In this document: piece after piece, positions 1 to 10,418 of the stretch | Layout: the number at the start of each line of letters is the position of its first letter | How positions within the stretch are numbered: position 1 is the first letter of the stretch | From: Hemileia vastatrix | Lineage: Eukaryota; Basidiomycota; Pucciniomycetes; Pucciniales; Zaghouaniaceae | DNA length: 64,000 nt | Assembly: GCA_030280995.1 (NCBI GenBank) | Contig: JASXTE010000004.1 | Span: forward strand, 41,102,797 to 41,166,796 | Reading direction: 5' to 3' | Notes under the pieces: generated by a model | Database searches by the model: none | What the model was told of the DNA's origin: nothing | What the model saw: the letters and a program-made list of their open reading frames with translations, nothing else | Translations under genes and position numbers: made by a program

Positions 1-2293
1 AATATACTGTCTATAATATCCACACATACCCAGAAAATGTTGAACATCTTTTACATTCTTAGGTATATGAATTTTTTTAATTGCTGCCACCTTATTCTGG
101 TCAAAACAAATTTATAATCCAGATACAACATGTCCAAGTACTGTAAAGGATTGTAATCCAAACTTACATTGTGTTAATGCAATTTTCATATTAATTTCAT
201 CCATCTTTTGAAAGACTCTCTTCAGGTAATTTGAATTTTCATCACATGTTTTTTAAAACACTATTATGTCATCAATATAACCCAAAAGCCATCCTTCAAC
301 CATTTCTTGATGAAAGACACTATCCATCAATTTTTGGAAGACTGAAGGCTCATTCTTTGGGCCAAATGGCATTCTTACATACTTATATATTCCCATATGT
401 GTGGTTATTAATAAGTTATTTTGAGAATTTTTTTCCACAGGAATCTGGTGGTAACCTTTGTTTCCATCCAGACAGGAAATATATTTTGCTCCTTGTAAGG
501 TAGCATGGATAGAAGCTATCCTTGGTAGAGGGTAAATATCATCTACAGTGTATGTATTCAGAGCTCTATAATCACCGCATAATCTTGCCTTATCTTTTTC
601 ATAAGAGATTAATACTGGTGAAATAACACAATACTTAGGTGTTGTGTTTACTTTTTCAACAATACCCATTTCCAACAAAATTTTTATATTGTCTTCAATA
701 TCTTTCATTTTTGCAGGAGATGCTGGGTAAGGTTTCTTTTTCAAGCTTTTCAGGAATATTATCCAAGTCACAACTTAAAGAGATTTTCATCTCATGGTCT
801 TTGACCAATCCTAGTTCATTTGAACCATGGGCAAATGCCATAGGATAAGATTTGATCAATCTCAAAATATTGTCTTCTTCAATTTTCGAGAGTTGAGGAC
901 TGAAAGAGGCCTTTTGGATTTCATTGTCCAATTCTACCACTTCAGTGGTGGTTCTTCCACCTTGCAGCTGTTCCTCTCTAGGAGAAATGGAATATACTGA
1001 ATTTTCAGAACATATATTAAATTTTTTCTTACCATTAACACCTATAGTGAAGCAACTGTTTGCAGGATCTAGTTTAATGCCAAATTTTTTCAATAATTCA
1101 TTGCCAATAATAAACCAATCACTGCAATTATTACTATCCATTACAACAAATTCACACTCTGCTCTTACATATCCATTACTATAATTAAAGAATACAGCAG
1201 TTTTGTATTTGCAAATTGGATTTAAAACTGAACCAAAACCCCTCCAGTTCTTTGTCTGTACATGTTCTTGTTTTTCTTTATACTTACTGTCAAGTTTCAT
1301 TAATGTATTAATAGAAACTACACTACCTGTAGCCCCAGTGTCAAGAATGGCATTCATTTCTCTTCCACATATAATAAAAGGTGCTCTGATAGGTGTTATT
1401 TTGTAAGTATCATGAGATACATCTTTAATTATTTCAGCTTCTTCAATGGAAGTTAAAGATGTATCTGTATATGGTATAGCATCATTCAGGAACATGATAT
1501 CCTGTTCTAATACAAATATCACATGTTCATCATCACTGTAAGATATGTTACTTTTACAATCCTCACTGGATTCCACGTTCTCATCTTCATGATTACTTGG
1601 TTCAGAATTTTGTGAGATTTCAATAACATTTTTTCTCTTTTTACAGGTGTGACCCTTAATCCAAGGTTCATTACATTTATAAAAAGTATTATTCTTTTGT
1701 CTTTTAGGGAGAAGGGGAGCTGAAGGTTTTTTCTTCTCCACTGGTAACTTACTTGTAGTAGGTTTTACTACGTCAACACTTTGTTTGTAATTATTATACT
1801 TGGTTTCATATTTTTGGGTTAATAATATTTCATTGCATATATAAATGAACCCAGAGGTATCTCTGATGGTTTCAGTTCTAGCTACAATAATTTCTCTAAC
1901 TGATATAGGCAACTTGTATATTATTTTCTCTTTCCACTCATCATAATCCATTTTTGGATCCATAGCTTTCATGATTTTTATTAAATTCATTAAAAAAACC
2001 ATGGGTTTATCTCCAACATTTGGATTATATCTGGCTCTTTCATACAATCTTTGTTGAATAATTCTGAATTTTGGGCCACCAAATTGCTTTTCAATTAGTG
2101 CCTTCCATTCATTCTAGGAGTAGTTAATTCCCTCACTCAATACAGATTCAAACTATGATAAGGCCAAATCTGTAAATAAAGATATTAATTATGATGTAAT
2201 TTCTTCATCAGGTAATTTGTATGAAAACTTTAAGTTATCAATTCTTTGAATCAATTGTTGCCAATCAGATTTTGAATCCCCGTCAAAAGAAGG
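1..2293 (-). pseudogene. A0 gag (C-terminal), protease and RT, broken
   Basis: Continuation of the A0 polyprotein after the A1 insertion. Read on the minus strand, 2293-2047 holds the gag stretch around SYKLPDEEI with stops, and 2047-695 is one open frame. That frame covers the end of the gag domain, a zinc-knuckle region (first cysteines FYKCNEPW, so the first Cys of CX2C is lost; KGHTC remains), and an aspartic protease with LDTGATGS. A frameshift near 735-770 leads into 771-253, the RT fingers and palm with GDYRALNTYTVDDIYPLPR and the catalytic GYIDDIIVF motif. Below 253 the frame decays with stops and frameshifts but still matches the thumb region (VCVDI near base 1). It is clearly paralogous to the A1 copy at 10772-13481 and to element B. 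Confidence 0.88.
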
Positions 2294-2298
2294 GTACT

Positions 2299-3799
2299 TG
2301 TAAGACTAAGATCAACTAAATGGACATGAACTAGTTTGAAAAGTCTTTTTCTAGAAGATTTAAATGGTCCTATATGAATACTGTAGTATAAATCCAACAA
2401 ATACTAAAATATAATTCAGAATAAAGGTTTCAGTAATATAATTCTCACTATTCTTATATGTGGCTTACAATCTTTTTAGTTGGTAGAAAAATAGATTTAA
2501 TAATTTCAGATACTATTCAAAAGTCTTATATAAGTACTAATTGAGTTGTATTGTAATTTGTTTGGTTATATTGGTTAAATTGAAGTGATAAAGAATGTAG
2601 AAAACAAGACCTAAAAGCCTCCTCCTTTTATACACACTGAGTTCCCCAATAAATCCCTTGATATACCATCCAATACACAGTTAATGACGCCTCAAACAAC
2701 TAATAGGCCTCCCCATCAAGATCCCTAGTTACCCATGACATAATTAGACAAGTAACAACCTCCAAAATCCTATTAATAATAAGGGAAATCCATCAAAATT
2801 AAAGAAAAGACAAAAAGAGAGTATATGCGTATAAAACAATGATATAAAAGACTAAAGGAGACTTTTTAAGGTTAATAATAGCTTAATAATAAGTGTAATC
2901 TACTGTAGAAATTGAGGGGCTAATCCTGACATTATACTACGTGAAATTCCCATCCAAAAATGACCAATATTGATTGAGAAACCACCCAGAAACTTAAAAA
3001 AGAGCGTGAGATGTGGGGTAACTACATGCAGTCCTTGGAAGGCGCTTGCACGGGTAAATCCTTGACTAAATTTAGACAAATTTAAGCGTGGTGATGAAAT
3101 AAAATGCCAAGAGTGAGGTTATTAATGAAATTAGTGCATATAAACAAGGTCAATGCACTATTAATTAAGCTAGGACACTAAATAAGCGCCTGTCACCTAT
3201 TTTAGTGTGTTTCCCCACAGTGGGCATAGAATGTGGGGTAATTATAGTGTGAAAAAGTTAACTTTGCTAAAAATGAAGCTATTCACACAGGAAAAAAGCA
3301 GGCAGTATGTGGCCAGTACACAGAAGCCATTTCTGGCATAAAAAACACCAAATTTTAAAAGTGTTACTTTTATGCATTTAAATAGCCAAATCAATAGTTC
3401 TAAATGAGCCCAATTGATCTGTCAAAGCGCATTTTTGATATTCTCAATTTTATAGCGCATATAGTCAACTTTTAAGTGAAATAAAGCGCATTTCTTGTTT
3501 TTTGCGTAAAACAATGAATATAACAGCTTTAAGTGTACTTAAAAATTATGTAGCCTTATACTTAAGGTTCTTAAGATTACCCTAACATATTCAAACTTAA
3601 TATTAAGTACATAAGACCTATAAAAGGTGTATATATGCGTGTATATAAGGTTTTATAAAGGCATTTTTTTGTGTATTATCATAATTTTACTTATGTATAC
3701 TGTTTGTGTGCTCTTATTTATTATTCCCATGTATAGTTCATGTGTTTAACATAACTTATAAGCACTTTTTACTCAGTCCTGGGTATATACAGGCTGACA
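2299..3799 (-). repeat. A1 3' LTR (family A)
   Basis: 1501-bp LTR; on the minus strand it begins TGTCAGCCTG and ends in a degenerate CTTACA (the 5' copy ends CTGACA). The minus strand carries TATAAAAGGAGG near 2620-2632, a likely promoter TATA box upstream of the R region. It matches 17001-18503, 20606-22094 and 54893-56145. Confidence 0.93.
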
Positions 3800-3830
3800 C
3801 TCGCCCACCCAAAAAAACAATAAAAAAAAT
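3800..3830 (-). promoter_or_regulatory. Candidate polypurine tract of A1
   Basis: Directly upstream of the 3' LTR on the minus strand lies a T-run followed by GGGTGGGCGAG and then TGTCAG, the expected place and composition for the plus-strand primer. The equivalent site in element B (57258-57275) reads AGAGTGAGGGAG. Confidence 0.55.
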
Positions 3831-3959
3831 GATAAGTTATACATTTTATTTATTTATTTGTAATTTTCAGGTATTCAGATTAACTCTGTAGCATTAAAGA
3901 TTATACTTTAAAGAAATAAAACATAATAAAATATTATGAGTACTGGTTTTTAACCCCTC

Positions 3960-5280
3960 AGCTTGTTGAACAGAAATTTATTTCTGTTTAAATTTTTTAA
4001 GAAGGGTGGATAAATTTGAAATTTCTTTTTCAGGTATCCATTTATCAAATTCATTTGATTTCCCTTTAAATCTTAGTAAATACTCAGTTTATTTTTCTTT
4101 AATAAGGATTCTTTTCTTGAGTATTTTTTATATCTCTGATTTTTCCACAATTTCTTCATGTTGCTTTTTAGGCCTTCCCCTTCTTTTGGAAATAAGTCAG
4201 GATCATTTGCATAGTAAGGTTTTAATAATGAGATAGGGAAAACTGGATGTTTCCTATCATATGGAGCATATAATATGACTTCCACTGCATTATTACCAAC
4301 CATTTTACTTACTACAAAAGGTCCTACAAAGAGATCCTTTTATTTAACATTACCTTGTAAGTTAAAATGTAGTGTTGATATAAGGACTTCATCTCCCTTT
4401 TTGAATTCAAATTCTTTATGAGATTTGTCCCACCATTTCTTTTCATATTCAAATGCTTTTTGGATGCATTCTTCTGCATGCTTCCTACACATTTGTTGCA
4501 TATGAATAAAGTATTTAGTACCAGGGTGTATATCTAACCTTGGTAATTAATTTAAATGATTTACTGGGGTATTTGGTACGTATCCAAGCCAGAGTTTAAA
4601 TGGTTTCTTCTCTGTTACAGAATGAGTTGTGCTGTCATAAGCAAATTCAAGGCCAGCAATTAATGTTACCCAGTCATATGTGAATTTCATATTGTCTTTG
4701 TATTCTAATCCAAAGGTACAATATCTTCTGATCATGTCTTCTAGAGTTTGTATCATTCTCTCAGCCAGCCCATCAGTTTGTGGATGGTGTGCTGTGGACA
4801 ATTTCAATTGAAAACCTGATACTTCCATCAAAGATGTCCAGAACTCTGAAGTAAATTTAGGGTCTCTGTCAGAGATTATGGCTTTGGGGAACCCAGAAGT
4901 ATTCATAATCTGAGTCCACCATAGTAATTCCAAGTCTTTTTCAGATACCTCTTTATGGGTAGGGATAAATTTACACATTTTTGTTAATCTATCCAAAATT
5001 ACCCAGCAAAAATTGAAACGTTCTTTTCCTGCTAATGGCAAGCCTGTTACAAAATCCATGTTTATAATTTCCCATGGAGCTTTTGGTTGCTCTATTTTTT
5101 GTAACAACCCAGCTCTCTTCCCAGTTAATCTTTTAGATTTCTGACAAGATTCACATGTTTCAATGTATTTTTGTACATCTTCTTTCATGTTTATCCACCA
5201 GGCTGTATTTTTAACTCTGGTTAATGTTTTGTCAAAGTCAAAATGACCAGCTAAGATGTCATCATGAAAAGTACTCAACA
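3960..5280 (-). pseudogene. A1 integrase and chromodomain-like tail, broken
   Basis: Distal pol of A1, continuing from 10772 after removal of H1. From 5280 down to 4547 the open frame covers the integrase: part of the HHCC zinc region (CESCQKSKRLTGKRAG), the catalytic core with MDFVTGLP (first D), ISDRDPKFTSEFW (second D) and TDGLAERMIQ (E). A stop near 4546 is followed by the GPF/Y-type segment (GPFVV, then MVGNNAVEV at 4303 down). The tail, with stops, resembles a chromodomain (EYLLRFKGKSN, FDKWIPEKEIS). Such tails in chromoviruses are known to direct integration to particular chromatin; that role here is inference. Element B has the same order. Confidence 0.88.
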
Positions 5281-5283
5281 TTA

Positions 5284-5314
5284 GGGGGTATCAATGTTCA
5301 GGGATCCGCAATTA
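5284..5314 (+). repeat. H1 left terminal inverted repeat
   Basis: About 31 bp starting GGGGGTATCAATGTT and ending GATCCGCAATTA; pairs with the reverse complement of 10738-10768 with a short mismatch block in the middle. Relatives begin GGGGGTGTCAGTTCTGG (H2, H3). Confidence 0.9.
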
Positions 5315-5364
5315 GGGATCAGGAATTTTTTTTCCCGGGATCAGACATTATTAATTGCCGAAGA

Positions 5365-5400
5365 TTCTTATCCACTAGCCCCAGGGCTAGTGGATAAGAA
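5365..5400. repeat. Perfect 17-bp palindrome inside the H1 left end
   Basis: Arms TTCTTATCCACTAGCCC and GGGCTAGTGGATAAGAA separated by CA, without mismatch. It lies about 80 bp from the terminus, where subterminal protein-binding sites or hairpins would be expected. I see no counterpart at the right end of H1. Confidence 0.85.
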
Positions 5401-5662
5401 ATCCACGATAATGCATTATCCCGCCTCTTATACCCCAATTTCCATTCCTAATTCCTGATCCCAAACTCATCTCATCCATGATGGATTTTTAAGAAAGTCA
5501 CATGACTTATAATTGCTGATGCCATCCTTAAGTATTTCCTCACTCTATGCTACTTAATTTTGGTGGCGAACACTTAAGTTTTTTTTCTATCTACACACCC
5601 CAACTGCACATTTGGCGGTGAATTCCCACTTCCCTCATCACATAACCCTTCCACCGGCAACA
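5401..5662. other. H1 5' subterminal region
   Basis: Between the palindrome and the transposase start. No coding signal; probable promoter and leader of the transposase. An upstream in-frame ATG at 5612 precedes the preferred start at 5663. Confidence 0.4.
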
Positions 5663-6295
5663 ATGAAACACCTCTCTACTAGGAAGCTACTTCACTCAAC
5701 AATGAATGCTATTACTTTTCTTTTAGTTCTTTACTATAAATCTGACTCTGATTTGGAAGATGCTTTAGCTTATATGTGTTTTCTTTCCAAAAAGCGTTAC
5801 ATCATCACCAGGGGGCCAAATCTTTATCATGATCCCCGATATGATCTGGCCTCCATTCTCAACATTCCTCATTTAAACTTCACACAACTTTTTAGAACTT
5901 CTCCCAATTCTTTCTTCAAACTTTATCAACTCATCTCCGATCATCCTATCTTCCATAACAATTCTCATAACAAACAGCGTAATCCTGCCATACAACTTGC
6001 TGTTGCTCTATGTCGCTTTGGCTCAAATGGAAATGGTGCTGCCGTAAGACGTTTGGATAATCTCTTTAACATAGGATATGGTACCGTGATATTATACACC
6101 AAGCGCTGTATGATTGCTATCCTTTCCCTCAAGTCTCAAACTCTTGCTTGGCCAACTCCAGAACAGCGACTTGAATCCTCTCAAGTAATGCAAGCTGAAG
6201 GTTTCCCTGGCTGTGTAGGTTTTGTTGATGGCACAACCATCCCTTTGAGTCAAAAGCCTGCAATTACTCTCCAACATTTCTCTTCACCCTTTTAA
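5663..6295 (+). pseudogene. H1 Harbinger transposase, catalytic half deleted
   Basis: N-terminal part of a PIF/Harbinger-type transposase (DDE_Tnp_4-like), which cuts and rejoins DNA at the terminal inverted repeats. The start at 5663 is chosen because an acidic SDSDLEDA segment about 20 residues in aligns with SDSDLEED in H2. A helix-turn-helix-like region (QLAVALCRFGSNGNGAAVRRL) and the first catalytic motif VDGTTIPLSQKP follow. Directly after SQKPA the frame jumps to ITLQHFSSPF and stop, which matches the last residues of the H2 protein (ITLHHFSMQF). About 600 bp holding the intron and the second Asp and Glu of the DDE triad are therefore gone, with the frame kept. The protein may still bind DNA but cannot catalyse. 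Confidence 0.85.
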
Positions 6296-6875
6296 TTTTT
6301 AATTTTTATGTTTTCATACTTTCCAAATGTCCTCTTTGTGTACTTTAATCACTTGGTTTTGTATTTTGGTTTGTTGCATATTCATTTTTTTTTTTGAATT
6401 TACGGTGAATATCTTTTTTTTGGATGGCTCATTGGTTTTCTTTCACCAGCTCAACATGAAATCGCATATTTTCTGAAATTGCATATTTTGTCAGTGATTT
6501 TTTTTTTCATTCATCCCTCATATCCTTTTCCTATTCTCCTCCAACATCCCTCAAACAATTCGGTTTCATTCATTTTGTCATCTCATCTCTCCAGGTAAGT
6601 CATTTTATTCTTTCTTTTTGATTTTTTGATAACTAATTATAATTTTTTTTGTTTTTTTCTGTTTATTTTATTTTTTTATCTAAATTTTTTTTGTAAGTGG
6701 TTATTTTGGAATTCAATGGTATAATTAACCTTTTTTTTCTCTCCCTCTTTACTTTATTTTTTAGCTCCATCACCCTACTCTTCATCCCTCCTTGGCATTG
6801 TCATTATCCCCCCTTTCCCTTATTTCACTTTTTTTTGGCTCCATTTCATTGAAACACATACATTGCACATTCTTT
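6296..6875 (+). promoter_or_regulatory. Intergenic region with conserved leader splice donor, H1
   Basis: Pyrimidine-rich, no coding signal. Two blocks are conserved in H2: a CAACATGAAAT-GCATATTTTC block (6452-6480; H2 41872-41895) and the splice donor CTCTCCAG/GTAAGT at 6587-6600 (H2 42009-42020). With an acceptor-like TTTTTTAG near 6763 they suggest a spliced 5' leader for the dioxygenase gene. Confidence 0.5.
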
Positions 6876-8169
6876 ATGCATTTCACTTACTCCATATTCA
6901 ATTTCCCCACAATTCCAACATCAATCTTTCTCACTCTATTTTTCCTACTTTTCAATCAAGGTAAGTTTCATCTCCTTTTTTTCATGCCTATATGATATCT
7001 CATTCCTTTTATGAAAACTTCATACTTAAATATATGTATGACTCTTATCTGGATAACAGTGAACTTATAAAACTCCTTTTGATCTCATCTTCATTACCAC
7101 TTTTCAAGTTTTTGTAAAAGTTTGAAAATCGGACTCGGAATTAGGGTTAGGTTTATTCAAATCTAATGTTCTTTTTACTGAAGATTCTCCTGAAGGCTAC
7201 CTTTCATTTCCTGCAAACAGATTTGAATTTGATTCAGTGGTTGCTGAGATATTGACCGTTAAAGTTGAGCCTTTTTTTTCCCAATTTAAATTTTTATTTC
7301 ATTTTTTTATGTAACAAATTAGGGTTAGGTTTATTTAAATCACATGTCCTTTAACTGAAGATTCTACTAAAGCATATCTTTCATTTTCCACAAACAGGTT
7401 TGAATTAGGTTCAGTGGTTGCTGAGATTTTGACCTTTGAAGTTGAGCCTTTTTTCCAAATTTCACTTGTCTTATTTCACATTTTTATATTGCATATTTAG
7501 AGAATAAGGATTCTGAAACTCTTATATGATTATTATATAGGCATATATTCGTTGGTCAAGAATATCACTAAAGCTCAAAAAGATGAAGATTTTCGCTTAT
7601 GGGACACTCTACCTTCCTTTGACTCTTTTCTTGCTTTTCAACTCAACAAGCTCTGTATTAAAGCATTTGAAAAAAATCATGAACTTGCAACCAAAGTTGG
7701 AATACCGAATTGGTGTGACTCAAAATTGGAAGATATCAGCCACGAATATCTTTTATTTTCTAATGTTATTATCACTCATTCTGGATTCCACAATAGGATT
7801 CATATCGATAGGAATGATGCCAATTTTCTTACTTTTGGAATATTCTCATATATCAATCTGATAACTGGCCACTCAATACCATCTCCAGCTAAAATCAAAG
7901 GACATGGTTTATATTTTCCAGACCACCGGTGCATCATTGATTTTGGTTTGGGAAATGGTATCATCAAAACTATTTGGAATTCTTCTAAGGATAATCATCA
8001 AACAACCAAAGCTCCTCCTGGTTTGAAATCCTGTCAAGATTTCACTCATTTCGGTTGCTCATTTCAAATCAGTAATAAGTTGATACAAAGAATCAATAAG
8101 GTAAAGAAAGAAGGTAAAGTTATTCGATTTAAAAAAACTTTATCTAGATCCAAAAAGTATGGGGATTAG
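6876..8169 (+). CDS. Tet-like (TET/JBP-type) 2OG-Fe(II) dioxygenase, two exons, in H1
   Basis: Joining 6876-6960 (donor AAG/GTAAGT) to 7541-8169 (acceptor TATATAG/GC) gives an uninterrupted frame of 237 residues with matching phase. The core is a double-stranded beta-helix dioxygenase: GFHNRIHID holds the HxD iron ligands (His116, Asp118), GHGLYFPDHRCIIDFG the next strands, IIKTIW a further strand, and NHQTT the distal iron His (His181). The closing strand HFGCSFQIS (198-206) has His where related proteins usually carry the 2OG-binding Arg, so activity is uncertain. Family members oxidise methylated bases or thymine in DNA; that substrate here is inference. The tail is basic (RFKKTLSRSKKYGD), suiting nucleic-acid binding. 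The N-terminal 28 residues of exon 1 are hydrophobic and less certain; translation could start within exon 2. H2 has a truncated homologue (42728-43057), and a decayed one lies at 28381-28660. Confidence 0.72.
7124..7456 (+). repeat. Two ~145-bp direct repeats within the dioxygenase intron
   Basis: 7124-7272 and 7314-7456 share TTAGGGTTAGGTTTATT, ACTGAAGATTCT, TTCAGTGGTTGCTGAGAT and AAGTTGAGCCTTTTTT in the same order. One related copy survives at 22590-22735 in relic H4, so the unit belongs to the transposon and was duplicated in H1. Confidence 0.8.
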
Positions 8170-8463
8170 AGTTGTCATCGAAAATTTTATATTTTTTCAT
8201 AAATTTTTAATAAATATTTTTTATATATCAATTTTCTCAAATAATGTGATGAGCCATCGACCTTGTGTTGTATAACAGGTAATCATGATAACATTTATTT
8301 GTTTCATGGGGTTCCTCTTTCCTATACCTGTAGAAAGTCCCAAACTTATGTTTCTCGACTTGGTCTGCATTTTGGCTTGAGGGATTGTCATTACTTTAAA
8401 CTAGGGAAATTGATATATATTAGATATTTATTTAATAATTTACGTAATTATATTAAATTTAGA
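8170..8463 (+). other. Conserved block downstream of the dioxygenase
   Basis: 8255-8410 is conserved in H2 (43140-43290), including GGTAATCATGATAACATT, TTTCATGGGGTTCCTCT and AAAGTCCCAAAC. One frame reads GNHDNIYLFHGVPL in H1 and GNHDNINLFHGVPL in H2, but H2 then meets a stop. It may be a 3' UTR, a lost exon or a regulatory block. Confidence 0.5.
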
Positions 8464-8890
8464 TGACTTCCACCCCTTACTTCAATAAAATGCAGGGGGG
8501 GGGGGTATTGCCAAATTTTCAAATCTGACATGTGAAATTGATGACTTAGAAAAATTTTGGTGATACCCACCCCTTGCTTCAATAAAATGCAGGGGAGAGT
8601 ATTGCCAATTTTTTTAAACAGATATAGAATTTTTTTGACTTGTAAATATTTTTGTGATACCCGTCCCTTACTTCAATAAAGTCCATGGGGGGTTGTGCCA
8701 AAATTTTTTATAAGACTTGTGAAATTCTTGACATGTAAGAATTTTTAGGATACCGGTAAAATGCAGGGGGTAGTAAAGCCAAATTTTCATATAAAACTTT
8801 CAAGATTCATGACATGAAAGAATTTTTGTGATACCCACCCCTTACTTCAAAAAAATCCAGGGGTAAGGGATTGTCAAATTTTCAAAGGAG
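8464..8890. repeat. Five-unit tandem array between convergent H1 genes
   Basis: Units of roughly 80-100 bp begin near 8464, 8562, 8655, 8748 and 8829. The core reads CACCCCTTACTTCAATAAA then ATGCAGGGG, followed by TTGCCAAATTTTC. C4/G4 ends can pair as a small hairpin, and most units hold AATAAA. H2 keeps about two units at 43345-43500; one relic unit stands at 28926-28980. Confidence 0.85.
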
Positions 8891-9020
8891 ACTTGAAAAT
8901 TTTATTTAAAAAAAGAATATTTAACATTAAAATACGATATTTCAAGAAATACAGAAAATAATTGTAAAATTTATGTACAAATAAATATGAACACATGAAG
9001 TGTGAAAGAAATAAAAGAAA

Positions 9021-10418
9021 CTAGTCAACAAAAAATTTCATTAAACGTTCTATTTCTTCAACAGATTTGTTTGCTTTAATGCATTCGATCAAGAAATCTT
9101 TCTTTTTAAAACTTTCTTGGAGATCATGCTTATACTTCATCTGTTCCATTAAGTTTTGATGCTCGAGTGTTTTTTCCTTATTTTTGGATTTTTCAATACT
9201 AAGAGTTAACTCAAACTTCTTCTCCTCCAAATCTTGGGCCCTACCATCCTTCTGTAAAGAGAGCTCAAACTTCTTCTCCTCCAAATCTTGGATCCGATCA
9301 TCCTTCCGTAAGGAGAGCTCATACTTCCTCTCTTCCAAATCTTGTACTCTGTCATCCCTCCTTAAAGAGAGCTCGTATTTCTTCTTTTCAAAGCTCAGTG
9401 TCTCTTTAGCAATTTCCACTTGTTCTAGAGTGAGAATAAAAATTAACATAAAGTAGAAGAAAAGCAGAGTAAAGTAATAAGAGGTATGATATCACTTACC
9501 AGCATCACGTTTCTCTAAAAACTGTTCCATTGAAGAAAAAGGTGTTTGTGATGAAGTATCACTTTTTCGTCTTCTTTGGGAGAGGAAATTTAGACTAGTT
9601 GAAGCCCTTCTCTTTTTGTTCAACGTAGCATTTTCCTCCTCATCATTGTCACTAGCTTCAGACTCAGTTGATTGAGGATCCTGGGTTTGTTCATCAGCCT
9701 TTTAAGAAATAAGAAAAAGATAAGTAAATAAAAAAATAGAATTGATAAGATAAAAGAAACAGACCTGAGTTAGATTGGGTTGGGTTAAATCGCCAATAGG
9801 ATCAATAGCAAAGCTATCTAGATTCGTAGAATTTAGAAGAGGGGAGGCTTGAGTGGAGGAAGAGGATGGGAAAAGATTTGCTTTGACATCATGTTCGGAG
9901 ATAGGATCTTCTCCATCCAACATGTTTACAGGATTAACATCGGCTCACTCTCCAAAAATTGCATCCATATCTTTAAAGTAAGGACATAAAGAATCAAGTT
10001 TATTGTCTATGGATTTTATACCCTTAGTTATATCAATGTCAGTAACCCCAAAACCAGTGGAAGATGAAAGAGCCTTTGCCTTCTTGTATTTTGCTCGATA
10101 ATGCTTGAAGCGTACAGACATCTGTTTAGGCAAAAGATCAATCCTTCCCTTGGTCTTATTGCGTAATTCATTTGCCATTAGAAGATAGCCATTAACTTTT
10201 GATGTGGGGGGCCGTCCTACTTTAGTGGCATACTCAGTACCAAAACAAGAATCATAGTTAGATTTGGTTTTCAGCCAGTTGATAAGAATGAGATGTTCAT
10301 CTTTTTTTAATTGAAAAGTCTTTGATTTCTTGGCTGAGCGGGGGAAAGAGGAAGTAGTGGGAATTGAAGAACAACTGGGTGATGGCTGCCTTTGAGAAGA
10401 TCTAGGATGACGAGGCAT
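9021..10418 (-). pseudogene. Myb/SANT-like DNA-binding plus coiled-coil protein of H1 (three exons, one nonsense codon)
   Basis: Second accessory protein typical of Harbinger-type elements, where a Myb/SANT-like protein binds transposon ends and helps transposase enter the nucleus (known for the superfamily; inferred here). Exons on the minus strand: 10418-9765, 9698-9500 and 9424-9021, with GT...AG junctions in phase. Start MPRHPRSSQ aligns with MPPRHSKSQ in H2. Residues about 35-155 form the Myb/SANT-like domain (LKKDEHLILINWLKTKSNY, KVGRPPTSKVNGYLLMANE, RFKHYRAKYKKA, TGFGV, LDSLCPYFKDMD). Then come a Ser-rich linker, a basic KKRR patch and a coiled coil with an 18-residue unit (YELSLRKDDRIQDLEEK) repeated about 3.5 times. 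A TGA at 9945-9947 after AIFGE corresponds to an Arg codon (CGA) in H2, so this is one transition away from intact. Confidence 0.8.
9211..9395 (-). repeat. 54-bp tandem repeat coding the H1 coiled coil
   Basis: About 3.5 copies of an 18-residue unit, YELSLRxDDRxQDLEE(R/K)K. The H2 homologue has a different 21-bp repeat at the same place. Confidence 0.85.

Noticed and set aside
7134..7150. TTAGGGTTAGG as an interstitial telomere repeat
   Set aside because: Only two imperfect units, part of a longer transposon repeat that has no other telomere-like sequence.
8464..8890. CRISPR-like array
   Set aside because: Units differ in length, spacers are related to each other, and the context is a eukaryotic transposon.
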